From an uncultured Clostridia bacterium (lineage in GTDB: Bacteria; Bacillota; Clostridia; UBA1381), in contig CAKSFY010000035.1 in NCBI GenBank assembly GCA_934454035.1, positions 1 to 19,678 on the forward strand: 19,678 nucleotides of DNA, in the 5' to 3' direction. Position 1 is the first letter of the stretch, and each line of letters opens with the position of its first letter. Of the stretch, positions 7,666-16,355 are shown piece after piece. Under the pieces are notes generated by a model that worked only from the letters and a program-made list of their open reading frames with translations, did no database searches and had not been told where the DNA came from. The position numbers and the translations under genes are program-made.

Positions 7666-10170
7666 CTATTCGGAAATGGAATTAATTACCACAGGTGTCA
7701 TTTCGTTTGTCCATACAAACATTTTTAATGTACGTCCTTCAATATTTTCAACATTCAAAATACCGCTCAGTGTATCTCTGCCGCCTTGTACAACCGTGGT
7801 ATCAGCCGAAGTCAGCTTTTCCAGTTTATTGCCGTTATAAAGAGCCATATATGCCTTTGCGCCGTAGCCGGCTTCAATTCCGACATTTTCCACGTTAACG
7901 CTTGCCTTTATCGTACCGGCTTCCAGAGAGGCGATATTTGCCTTATCTACCGTAACTTCCTCACCGTTTACCGTAACCTTATCAAATATCGGCTCGGTAA
8001 CAATTAAATCCGCAGTTCTTTTAACTGTTCCTGTTTCGTGCTCAGCCGTAACATCACCGTTTGCAAGAACTGTTTTTACAACATAGGTTTCTTCTGCTTC
8101 TGCTGCAGTTTCCAATTTAAAGCTTGTGTCAAAAGTTTCACCCAAAGGCTTTAAGCTGCCGTCCGCAAGCTTTTTGTAAATCTTTACATAATCCCAGCCT
8201 GCACCTTCGGGATTTGTCCAGGTAATTGTATTTCCGCTTATTGCAAGATTTTCAACATCGTATTCAAATCCGCCGTTTGAAATAAGATTTCTGCCTACAG
8301 TTTGGAATGTATCTGTATTATATTCATACAAAGCAACATCATCAATCCAGTGAGCATCCGCATATCCTCTGAAATACAGTCTGATATACGGATTTATATG
8401 CTGTGCGGTGAATACAAACTCAACCGGCATCCAGCCTGTTGTATAATTTTTGCCGCCGCAATCCTCTATAAAGTATCCTGTAGTATCGGGATAATAGTTT
8501 CCGTTTGCATCGTTATACAGCAATGTTACTCCGTCACCGTTCAATGTTTTTAGCATAAATTTAAGAATATAAGTTTTTCCTGCTTCTACAGCATTCGGCT
8601 CGGGCTGCATCAAAAGCTCAACCGTATTCGGGTTATTCCAGACACTTCCGGTAATATTCGGATTAATTCTGAGCGAAGTTTTTCCGCTGTATTTTTCATC
8701 ACTGTCTACAGATACAGAGCCGAAAGCCTCGTTGCCGTCTGCCGATTTTCCAAAGCTTGAATTTTTAAGATAATAACCGTTCGAGGCATATCCGCGTTCT
8801 CCCGAAAAGCTTCCTGCCGTTGCCGTAACCGTCTTATGCAGCTCCTCTCCGTCCACCATATATACAATATCGTATGTATGTGTGTCACCTTCATGAATAT
8901 CGGTTGTTATTTCAAATGTATTAAAAGCATTTGCTTCCAAACTCAACATATCCGCAAAATCTCTGCTGTCTCGAATTTCCTCTCCGTTTTCGTTTATTTT
9001 GAATGATGTAACATCCACACTTGGGTTTTTCCACGAAAGAACTATTTTATCCGCAAAACCGTTTGCCGACGCTCCCGAAATAAAGTACGGATAGGTATAT
9101 GTAGTTCCCGCGGTTGTATTTTCAAAATCTTCACTGAAGATAACCTGATCCTTTGAATTTTTAACAACTATATTGTCAAGATTCATAGTCGTCCAACCAA
9201 CAGCTTTAATATCAAAATAATTTTCAGCAGTATTTGAACTTGTAACAGTTCCCTCAACATGATACCAATGCTTGTTTCCAGCTTTTTCGGAATCATGCTC
9301 AAGATCTGTTATATTCCACATATCGCTGTTTACAAGATATCCATTTACAAATCCGCTTTTTCCATCGGCATTGGAAACCGGAGTTTTATTATCATCAAGC
9401 GAAATACTGATTTTGGATTCGGGATTTCCGCAAAGCATATTAATATCATAGCTGATTTTGTAAATTCCGTCAGCTGTCCTTGTTGGTATAAGTGCTTTTA
9501 ACGTTTCTTTTCCTTTTCCTTGCGAATTTAAATACAAACCTTTTGTTCCGTTATATCCTTGACCGGCACCGAAAACAGCATACATACCATCAACTTTCGA
9601 CATAATCCACTTATCAGCCGCAGTATATTTCGGTTTGTATCCGTATTCAAAGTTTTCTTCAAAAAGCACGCTGCCGTCCGAGCCTGTTACAACTATATCG
9701 TCAATTGCAAGCCAATTTCCTTTGCTCACCTGAATTTTTATTTGATCTGACGTTGAATCTGTGATTTTGCCGGAATATTTTTTAAAGCCGTCTGCTTCCT
9801 CCGTTACAGTCCATAAATTGTTCTCCAGATTATATGTATTTACAGATGCTCCGTTTGTTGTTACTCTGGCCTCAGGAGCAGCGCTTTTTGTATAAAATGA
9901 AAAGTTATATACACCATCACCTGCTTTTTTGGAAATCGGTGCAGTATATGTTATATATCCTCCATCTTGATTATCCGAATAAATATATGCTGCATAGCTG
10001 CCGCTATGTGCATATGTTTCATTTTTCAGTGTACTGCTTCCTCCGCTGCCTTTATTGCTGCCTGCAGCCTCTGTCCACGTATTTCCACATTCCATAGGCG
10101 CTGCCGAAACACTTACCGCCATACTTGCCGCCATTGCGGCTGTCAAAATAACCGATAATATCTTTTTCAT
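7666..10170 (-). CDS. Secreted multi-CBM/FN3 protein without a catalytic domain
   Basis: Secreted protein of 834 residues with no recognised enzyme domain. Signal peptide 1-23 (MKKILSVILT..., ending VSA-A). It then shows three CBM4/9/22-like beta-sandwiches at about 25-172 (NWLAIDDIVV), 173-350 (TTMNLDNIVV) and 462-640 (AHWIDDVALYE, then NLISNGGFE). FN3-like domains at about 365-452 (ADKIVLSWKNPS) and 641-718 (GNTITWTNPEG) separate them. A C-terminal beta domain at about 720-834 (KASVNVEN, YMALYNGNKL, KMFVWTNEMTPV) resembles the C-terminus of the 10187-12190 product. No catalytic acid pair, LPXTG, SLH or stalk domain is visible. Start at 10170, preceded by GTGAGGA; 16 bp gap from the gene before and 20 bp to the gene after. 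The likely role is glycan binding at the surface or an adaptor in a multiprotein assembly. This is inferred from architecture and context only; binding by any single module is unproven. Confidence 0.78.
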   Translation of the reverse strand: MKKILSVILTAAMAASMAVSVSAAPMECGNTWTEAAGSNKGSGGSSTLKNETYAHSGSYAAYIYSDNQDGGYITYTAPISKKAGDGVYNFSFYTKSAAPEARVTTNGASVNTYNLENNLWTVTEEADGFKKYSGKITDSTSDQIKIQVSKGNWLAIDDIVVTGSDGSVLFEENFEYGYKPKYTAADKWIMSKVDGMYAVFGAGQGYNGTKGLYLNSQGKGKETLKALIPTRTADGIYKISYDINMLCGNPESKISISLDDNKTPVSNADGKSGFVNGYLVNSDMWNITDLEHDSEKAGNKHWYHVEGTVTSSNTAENYFDIKAVGWTTMNLDNIVVKNSKDQVIFSEDFENTTAGTTYTYPYFISGASANGFADKIVLSWKNPSVDVTSFKINENGEEIRDSRDFADMLSLEANAFNTFEITTDIHEGDTHTYDIVYMVDGEELHKTVTATAGSFSGERGYASNGYYLKNSSFGKSADGNEAFGSVSVDSDEKYSGKTSLRINPNITGSVWNNPNTVELLMQPEPNAVEAGKTYILKFMLKTLNGDGVTLLYNDANGNYYPDTTGYFIEDCGGKNYTTGWMPVEFVFTAQHINPYIRLYFRGYADAHWIDDVALYEYNTDTFQTVGRNLISNGGFEYDVENLAISGNTITWTNPEGAGWDYVKIYKKLADGSLKPLGETFDTSFKLETAAEAEETYVVKTVLANGDVTAEHETGTVKRTADLIVTEPIFDKVTVNGEEVTVDKANIASLEAGTIKASVNVENVGIEAGYGAKAYMALYNGNKLEKLTSADTTVVQGGRDTLSGILNVENIEGRTLKMFVWTNEMTPVVINSISE

Positions 10171-10186
10171 TTAAATTCCTCACTTT

Positions 10187-12190
10187 CTAATTTTCTTCTC
10201 GCCATGTTTGGTAATCCGAAAGACAATTCAAATCTGTAAGATTGTCAAATAAAAATGCCTGCACTTCATATTCTCCGTCCGTTAAATCCGGAAGCTCAAA
10301 ATTTACTTCAAGCACTGTCGGAGTGCTCGAATAATCTGTTTTTGCAATATTTACAACATCGGTTGCCTTTTTTATTACCAGCTTATTATCTTTTGTTACA
10401 ACAGCTGTCAGCTGCGCTTTTGTTCCCTCCTCTCTTTTATTATTTTTCACCTCTGCCTTTATTGTAATATCACCCTGCTGCAGAACGTCTGTTTTTGCCC
10501 CTCCGATATAAATTACCGGATTTGCATATTCTGCATCAAGCGGTGTTGGGGTAACATGAATTGTTTTTTCTTCGGACAATTTGCCGTCCGGGCTTTCACA
10601 AACAACCGAAAATAGATACTCAATATCATTTGAAAGCTTTTCAAATGCAACGCTTTCTGTTTCTGCGCTCATTTCGGCACACTGAACCCTTCTTTCGGTA
10701 TCGGGATCTATCATATACACTCTTGTAATTGCCGCTTTATCCGGAGCAGACCAAGAAAGTATTGCTGTATTTCTCAATGCTTTCGCACTTAAGGATTCAA
10801 CTCCGTTTATTTTAACCGTTTCAGGTTCGAAATCCTGTTCGGCAACTATTTCACCGTCCGCTCCGTTTTCATCTGTTTCGCACAACTTAAATGAATCCAT
10901 TAAAATATCCGCATACATTGTAACTTCAAATCTCATATTAAGAGAAGTTTTCCCTTCAATATAGTAAGTGTATTGCTTCCATTGATTTTCAGCTTCTCCC
11001 TGAATGTAAGCTGCATCACTCCCATCGGCAAAAGCTTCCCATGCGTTATTCATGGAGATATATGTTTTTCCGAGCATTTTTGCCATAAAGGTCATTTTGT
11101 AACGCTTATTTTTATCTAGATTCGAAGCTCCGTATACCAAAGACATATAAGATCCCGATTTCCATACGCCTTGATTTGCTTCTATTTTCAGTGCGCCGGT
11201 TCCCGTATAACCGTTTTCCCGGTCAATATGTGCGCTGCCCGGGAAAAATCCGTCGTCGCCGTCGGTATAAGCGGCGCTGATCGGAACAAAAAGATTTTTA
11301 TTTTCCGTTGCTTTTCCGCTTACTATGTACTCGCTTACTTTTTTGTCAGAAAATTCGCAGACTATTTTGTATTGTTTTTGCGTCCCTTCCGGCAAATTTT
11401 CCTGTTTTACAATATTGTAATTGCTTGCTGTAGCATTTGTTGTACCGATTTGCGCCGGCACATCGGTAATATCGTAAAGCTTTACATCGGTAAGCCTTGT
11501 ACTTGACGGGTTTCTCCATGACACAACTATCATCCCGTTTCGCTCGTTTACAACAACCGTTTTAGGATAATATTCATCCGAAAGAACTGTCTGCATTCCT
11601 TCTTTTTTGATTTTGGAATTTTCAAAGCCTCCGTCATTCATCAAATTTTCTGTTTTTCCAGTTTCACAAACCGAAATATCATCTATATAAAGCTCCTCTA
11701 TTCCTCTGTCAAAGCTGATTTTGAAAATTGGATTGTCCTCATCATATAAAACTGTAAATTTATATTGCTTCCAGCCGTTTTCCATATCCTGCACAGCATA
11801 ACGATTATCTCTGCTTAATCTTACCAAACTTCCGTTATTTGTATTATCGTCCAATCCGATGCCTATAAGAACTCCTCTTAAGTCATAAGTGCCCTTCAGA
11901 TAAAATTCAACATCATAGCTGTTTCCGTTTACCAACCCGCTTATGGGTGTTTCAACATCCATTGTTACATTTTTTTGGATATTTCTGTTAAAGACTGCAT
12001 ATAAACTATGTTCGCCCGTATAAGCTTCGTTAGAAACATCAACATATTCGGTTTCCGGATTAAGCGGCAGCGCCGAATCATCCGGTTCTTTATAGGAAAG
12101 CGTCCATCCCGTCGCTGCGGCATATCCCATAGGGCATATCTGAATTGCAACAATCAATGCCGTAAAAAATGCCGTTAATCTTTTTTTCAT
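10187..12190 (-). CDS. Secreted CBM/FN3 surface protein without a catalytic domain
   Basis: Secreted protein of 667 residues. Signal peptide 1-25 (MKKRLTAFFTALIVAIQ..., ending GYA-A). Two repeats of the unit 'CBM-like sandwich plus FN3-like domain' follow: sandwich about 28-190 (EELYIDDISVCE, then DGGFE) with FN3 about 207-295 (GMIVVSWRNPSS); sandwich about 300-455 (DILMDSFKLCE, then EQDFEPE) with FN3 about 458-550 (NTAILSWSAPDK). A C-terminal beta domain about 553-667 (TIKAEVKNN, YEVQAFLFDN) is shared in type with the 7666-10170 product. Start at 12190, with GGGAGGA upstream; 15 bp from the preceding stop. No enzymatic motif is seen. It is probably a smaller relative of its downstream neighbour and serves in carbohydrate binding or as a structural adaptor; function unproven. 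Confidence 0.77.
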   Translation of the reverse strand: MKKRLTAFFTALIVAIQICPMGYAAATGWTLSYKEPDDSALPLNPETEYVDVSNEAYTGEHSLYAVFNRNIQKNVTMDVETPISGLVNGNSYDVEFYLKGTYDLRGVLIGIGLDDNTNNGSLVRLSRDNRYAVQDMENGWKQYKFTVLYDEDNPIFKISFDRGIEELYIDDISVCETGKTENLMNDGGFENSKIKKEGMQTVLSDEYYPKTVVVNERNGMIVVSWRNPSSTRLTDVKLYDITDVPAQIGTTNATASNYNIVKQENLPEGTQKQYKIVCEFSDKKVSEYIVSGKATENKNLFVPISAAYTDGDDGFFPGSAHIDRENGYTGTGALKIEANQGVWKSGSYMSLVYGASNLDKNKRYKMTFMAKMLGKTYISMNNAWEAFADGSDAAYIQGEAENQWKQYTYYIEGKTSLNMRFEVTMYADILMDSFKLCETDENGADGEIVAEQDFEPETVKINGVESLSAKALRNTAILSWSAPDKAAITRVYMIDPDTERRVQCAEMSAETESVAFEKLSNDIEYLFSVVCESPDGKLSEEKTIHVTPTPLDAEYANPVIYIGGAKTDVLQQGDITIKAEVKNNKREEGTKAQLTAVVTKDNKLVIKKATDVVNIAKTDYSSTPTVLEVNFELPDLTDGEYEVQAFLFDNLTDLNCLSDYQTWREEN

Positions 12191-12205
12191 GCTCTCATTC
12201 CTCCC

Positions 12206-14674
12206 TTAAAGGTCTTTGTAAAGAATAATATAATCCGTTCTGTAATTATTTACAGCAACAAGTACATAATCGCCTATGCAAATATCATCAATCGAAGCAG
12301 GCTCAAAGCTCTTTTCACCCTTTGTATATGACTGCATTTTCACTTTTCTGTCTACATATATTACCAAATCTCCGCCGCAATCAATTTTAATTAATCTTCT
12401 GTCGCTGTCCGCAGCTGTTATTATTCCCTGAACATAATCCGGAGTACTTACAATAAATGCATTTTTGTCATTCTGCGTCGGATTTTGTTTTTTCTTTCCG
12501 TCGCTGAGCGTATATTTGAGAACTGTATTTACGATTTTTCCGTTTTCCAATTTTATCAGAATAACATCGCCAAGCTTGTAATTTCCGACATTCTGCTCAT
12601 ATCGTTTATCGACCGGGAGCGGAATATTGTATGTACCGTTATAGTTTCCCACAATGTTTTTTACAGGTTCGTCATCCGCGTCAAGTGATGTTGACATATT
12701 TGAAACGCAGAGCGGAATGTAAGTAAAATTAGTTACCTTGGTGTTTCTTACCACAATTGCCTTTGCAACGTTAAATTCATCCACATCATACACTTTATAT
12801 TTAAAGTTTCCGCCTTGAACAAAGAAGGATACAGTGTCAATATAATAATCATCTTCATTATAGGTATGCGACGTAGGTATTACGAAAACCTTCGTACCCG
12901 CGTCAATATAGTGCATACAATAAAATGACTTATTTCTCGGTGAATAAAATCTTTCCGCTTCTGCCGTACAGGTAAATCTGTTTGTATTTGAAGTTTCGGT
13001 TTCAAAAGCTGTTTCTATCTCATCTATTTCATCATTTTTGACTTTTATTGTCAACAGCTGCGGATCGTAATTTTCTCCTCCCAATGCTGTATATACCGCA
13101 CTGCTTTCAATGCGTGTTCCGTCCAATTTTGTTTTGTCGCGGCAATAAAGCTTTTGCCATTCATTATCGGTATTTAAAAACTTGATAAGGCACTTTTCTT
13201 CTGCGTCATCGTAATATATTTTTAAAGCATACACATACGAATAATCGGTAAGCGAATCATAAGTTACATAAAACACATTTCCGAAAGCGTCAAAATACAC
13301 TGTCTGTTCCTGTGAAACTGTCAGTTTTTTTGCACCGAGCTGTGATGTGTTCAGCAAATCATAATAATGCTTGGATATTGTATATTCCGTCTCATCTTCC
13401 GTGAAAATCACTTTACGATATTCGTCATTTACAGAGTTCGGCTTAAGCCTTTTATTATTGTCGGATACAATAATTGTTATAATCGGATTTGCACTTTTCG
13501 ATTTTGCAACGCTCAAAACCATATTTTTTTTCAGATCCGACAAAGATATTTTCTCATTGTCTTTTAATATGGTATATTTATCAACCTTATCAGAATCAAG
13601 CTCGATAATCTGCATATCGGGAATATTTGTGAATTTATTGTAAATCTTATCTCCCGACACGGAATTTACCAAAATCGTTTCATAAGAAGTTACAAATATA
13701 ATATCGAATTTTCCGTCTCCGTTTGTATCCGACAAAGTCAACTCTCCCACCTTCGGAATAAAGTCCGAAGATGTGTATTCGGGATAAAGCTGTCCATTGT
13801 ATACCACCCTGAGCGCAGGCGCAAGCTTTGCAGTCTTTTCTTTATCGGAAACCTCATAATTTAAACTAAGCATATCAGCGGAAACTGCTGTTACATCTTC
13901 GGCACTAATTGTCAGCTTGTCTTTTTCATCGCTTTCATCTTCAATATATACAAGCTTTTCATCTCCGTTTTTGGGTGAATACACATATGCCGTAACTTTA
14001 TTTCCGAGTATATACTCATCGTACTTATATAATGTTTCGTACTCAACATTATTAAGCTCTATTTTATTCACCCCTGCGCCGTCGCTCTTAAATAACGATG
14101 TGTTTTCCGTTGCCGTTACTACGCTTTCAAACGATTTTATTTTCTTATATTTTAAAAGCGTATTGACAGAATCGCCGGTATCGATAGTCATTTCATTTCC
14201 GTTCAGTTTAATTTCCGGTATTTTTACATCCAATGCGGAATAAAGCAAATCTACAGCTTCTTCAGCTGAAAGCTTTTCCGAAAGTCCCGTCTTAAGTCCT
14301 ATTTCAGATGCAATCAATCCGACATTTTTACCGTTTTTAATCTCAAAGCCATACCCCAAAGCATTTTCCAGCCATGTATATGCCTTGTCTTTTTCTATTC
14401 TTCCCTTTGAGCTTATTTTTTCGTTTTTTTCAATTATGCCTTCTGTTCTTGCAAACTCAACACAATCTTTTTGCGAAACTTCCGAAACAAGATTACATAC
14501 ATACTCAAGAAATTTTCCCTCGGTTACGTTTACGGTTGTCAGATTATCGATTTCTATATCGGTAATTCCTATGCTGTTAAGCATATCAAGCTTAGTTTCA
14601 GCTGTTTTGTCGGCAGCAAAAACCGTAGTTGACATAAGCAGTACAAGAGCTGCAAGTAATATTTTTTTAATCAT
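12206..14674 (-). CDS. Secreted protein with degenerate SLH-like N-terminus and long uncharacterised beta-rich body
   Basis: Exported protein of 822 residues; I do not recognise its main body. Signal peptide 1-20 (ending VFA-A). Residues about 25-150 look like three eroded SLH repeats: a weak one around 30-65, one around 70-125 (FARTEGIIEKNEKISS, ENALGYGFEIKNG, LIASEIGLKTGL) and one around 130-150 (LSAEEAVDLLYSALDV), following the 'A...G.I.G...(T)R.EA...L..ALG' pattern. The remaining 650 residues appear as repeated short beta-barrel-like segments, for example SLSDLKKNMVLSVAK and SIDDICIGDYVLVAV. A calcium-loop-like DTNGDGKFD sits at 316-324. No catalytic domain is evident. Start is at 14674 rather than an in-frame TTG at 14689, because that TTG overlaps the GGAGGG ribosome site. 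The ATG overlaps the upstream stop as ATGA, implying translational coupling with the SLH protein. Probably wall-associated; function unknown. Confidence 0.75.
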   Translation of the reverse strand: MIKKILLAALVLLMSTTVFAADKTAETKLDMLNSIGITDIEIDNLTTVNVTEGKFLEYVCNLVSEVSQKDCVEFARTEGIIEKNEKISSKGRIEKDKAYTWLENALGYGFEIKNGKNVGLIASEIGLKTGLSEKLSAEEAVDLLYSALDVKIPEIKLNGNEMTIDTGDSVNTLLKYKKIKSFESVVTATENTSLFKSDGAGVNKIELNNVEYETLYKYDEYILGNKVTAYVYSPKNGDEKLVYIEDESDEKDKLTISAEDVTAVSADMLSLNYEVSDKEKTAKLAPALRVVYNGQLYPEYTSSDFIPKVGELTLSDTNGDGKFDIIFVTSYETILVNSVSGDKIYNKFTNIPDMQIIELDSDKVDKYTILKDNEKISLSDLKKNMVLSVAKSKSANPIITIIVSDNNKRLKPNSVNDEYRKVIFTEDETEYTISKHYYDLLNTSQLGAKKLTVSQEQTVYFDAFGNVFYVTYDSLTDYSYVYALKIYYDDAEEKCLIKFLNTDNEWQKLYCRDKTKLDGTRIESSAVYTALGGENYDPQLLTIKVKNDEIDEIETAFETETSNTNRFTCTAEAERFYSPRNKSFYCMHYIDAGTKVFVIPTSHTYNEDDYYIDTVSFFVQGGNFKYKVYDVDEFNVAKAIVVRNTKVTNFTYIPLCVSNMSTSLDADDEPVKNIVGNYNGTYNIPLPVDKRYEQNVGNYKLGDVILIKLENGKIVNTVLKYTLSDGKKKQNPTQNDKNAFIVSTPDYVQGIITAADSDRRLIKIDCGGDLVIYVDRKVKMQSYTKGEKSFEPASIDDICIGDYVLVAVNNYRTDYIILYKDL

Positions 14675-16317
14675 TTCGCTTCCCTCCAAAACAGTGCGTT
14701 ATATATCATTTTTGCCGCTTCGGCTCTTGTAAGATTATTTTGCGGATTGAACATATTTCCCTCTGCACCGTTTATTATTGAATATTCAAACATACACTTA
14801 ACCGCTTCTTTTGCATACTCCGCAATTCTTTCATCATCCGCAAAGCCCGTATAAATTCTCTGATTTTCTCTCTCGGCATCTTTTATAACTCTGTAAAGTA
14901 TCACTGCGGCATCCTGCCTTGAAATACATTCCCCCGTTCCGAACAGATTTTCTCCCATACCCGAAACATATCCCTGTTCTACGGCTGTGAGTATATATTT
15001 TTCATACCATGAATTTTCTTTTACATCCGTAAAAGTATTTTCAATACTTCCTATAGGAACTATTCCCACCGCATTTATTATTATGGTAACAAATTCTTCT
15101 CTTTTTATCGGATTATTCGGGCCGAAAGTATTATCGTCATACCCTGAAATGATTTTCTTTTTATGGAGAAATGTTATTTCATCCTCAGCCCATTTTGCTT
15201 CGCCTATGTCACTAAGTTCATGATATTGCTCAGCACCTGTTTGAATATTGCCGTTTGTCGGTACACCTCCTGCACCTCCCGAGCTGTTATTCTTTGATGA
15301 CGAGCCTCCGGAAGAAGATCCTCCTCCGCCCGCAGTATTACCGCTTTCCGATGCTGCCGCCCGATATGCTGTTTGATATGCCGTTTTAAACAAAGCAATA
15401 CTTTCGGCAGGTGCAGAAGAAAGAGCGTTTTTTAAATATTCATTTACTTTTGTTTGTCCCGAAAGGCTCATTTGTTTCGCAAGCTTATACGAATTATCCG
15501 ATGTCATTTGCAAATCCGAATCATATCCGGTTATCAAATTATCATATTCGGTATACTTTGCATTGTTAATCAAATATAATATATTTGCAGCTCTGTATTC
15601 TTTTTCCAAATCGTTTCTTGATTGATATTTTACATTTGCCGAAATCAATTTTTCAATCCAGTTTCTGAGTTGTGCGTCGGTGATATCTTTATGTTTTACA
15701 GACTCAAATTCAAGTTCCAAATCAGACAAGCTTTGGCTTACCTTTATATTATTATTAATTGCCGTCAATGCTGCAGCAGTATTAATACGGGTTTTAATAT
15801 TATCTTTTGAAATTATTTCGCCGGTCAATATTTTGTCTATGCACTCCCTTTTTTGAGTCTCCGAAAAAGAAGCATACAGTTCAACATTTACTCCGAAATT
15901 ATTTAATATTACTTTACTGTTTTCTTCTTCAAGCAGTGCAAAAACATCTGTTTCCTGAGTATTTAATTTATCAATAAACAATTGTCTGTCCGACATATTC
16001 GCATAAGAAAACTCTTTTTCATCAATAGTACCACTTTTTAAAAATACTGAATAAGTACCGCTGATTTCCGGCATTACTGCCGATACGCTGACCTCTTTGT
16101 TGCTGTCAGTTTTAACTCCTTTTAATACCGCAATATTATCTATATTGTCCTCTGCGTTTTTCGGAATTATTTTTACTACTGCCTGCTCCTCATCTCCCTT
16201 GCCGTTAATAAGTACTTCGCTTCCGGTAAAGCTTACAGATGTTATTTCTGTTGCATAACCAATGCTGTATACACACAGCGCAGCACATATTCCGACAAAT
16301 AACACTTTGATTTTCAT
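14671..16317 (-). CDS. SLH-anchored cell-surface protein
   Basis: Surface protein of 548 residues. Signal peptide 1-22 (MKIKVLFVGICAALCVYSIG, then YA-T). Residues 23-105 form an Ig/FN3-like beta domain (SVSFTGSEVLING, SGTYSVFLKSG). Residues about 106-320 form an alpha-helical domain of unknown type. Residues 324-358 are a Gly/Ser-rich linker (GGGGSSSGGSSS). Three SLH domains end the protein: about 368-418 (WAEDEITFLHKKKIISG, then FGPNNPIKREEFV), 428-480 (SWYEKYILTAVEQGYVSG) and 491-541 (AVKCMFEYSIINGAEG, LTRAEAAKMIYNAL). SLH triplets bind pyruvylated secondary cell-wall polymer in Gram-positives, so the C-terminus anchors and the N-terminus projects outwards. No enzyme domain is visible; the helical and beta domains may hold partners or ligand. 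Start at 16317, set by AAGGGAG 7 bases upstream. It lies 38 bp after the fucosidase stop and overlaps the next gene by 4 bp. Confidence 0.88.
   Translation of the reverse strand: MKIKVLFVGICAALCVYSIGYATEITSVSFTGSEVLINGKGDEEQAVVKIIPKNAEDNIDNIAVLKGVKTDSNKEVSVSAVMPEISGTYSVFLKSGTIDEKEFSYANMSDRQLFIDKLNTQETDVFALLEEENSKVILNNFGVNVELYASFSETQKRECIDKILTGEIISKDNIKTRINTAAALTAINNNIKVSQSLSDLELEFESVKHKDITDAQLRNWIEKLISANVKYQSRNDLEKEYRAANILYLINNAKYTEYDNLITGYDSDLQMTSDNSYKLAKQMSLSGQTKVNEYLKNALSSAPAESIALFKTAYQTAYRAAASESGNTAGGGGSSSGGSSSKNNSSGGAGGVPTNGNIQTGAEQYHELSDIGEAKWAEDEITFLHKKKIISGYDDNTFGPNNPIKREEFVTIIINAVGIVPIGSIENTFTDVKENSWYEKYILTAVEQGYVSGMGENLFGTGECISRQDAAVILYRVIKDAERENQRIYTGFADDERIAEYAKEAVKCMFEYSIINGAEGNMFNPQNNLTRAEAAKMIYNALFWREAK
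14682..14687 (-). promoter_or_regulatory. Ribosome binding site GGAGGG for the 12206-14674 gene, inside the previous coding region
   Basis: Minus strand reads GGAGGGAAGCGAAATGA. GGAGGG lies 7 bases before the ATG at 14674 and within the last codons (FWREAK) of the upstream gene. Its position decides the start and shows the coupled ATGA junction. Confidence 0.8.
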
Positions 16318-16324
16318 ACAAATA

Positions 16325-16331
16325 CTCCCTT
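16325..16331 (-). promoter_or_regulatory. Ribosome binding site AAGGGAG for the SLH protein
   Basis: AAGGGAG on the minus strand is 7 bases before ATG at 16317. An in-frame ATG at 16353 would overlap the end of the fucosidase gene and would put non-signal residues (MYTAKAEEGSIC) before the signal peptide, so it is not used. Confidence 0.75.
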
Positions 16332-16355
16332 CTTCCGCTTTTGCGGTATACATTT

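Noticed and set aside
7666..12190. Cohesin or dockerin domains in the CBM/FN3 proteins
   Set aside because: The beta-sandwiches carry CBM-type 'IDD(V/I)' closing strands, and no paired dockerin calcium repeats were found; the single DTNGDGKFD loop in the neighbouring protein is not duplicated as a dockerin needs.
13371..14243. Several Ser/Phe-rich plus-strand open frames resembling membrane segments
   Set aside because: They lie wholly opposite the 12206-14674 gene; hydrophobic stretches arise from reading Lys/Glu-rich codons backwards.
14675..14689. Upstream TTG start for the degenerate-SLH protein
   Set aside because: The TTG overlaps the GGAGGG ribosome site that serves the ATG at 14674, and the extra residues would precede a good signal peptide.
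16335..16346. CCGC-TTTT-GCGG hairpin between the fucosidase and SLH genes
   Set aside because: Only 4 bp of stem, no T-run in the operon direction and close to a ribosome site; too weak to call a terminator.
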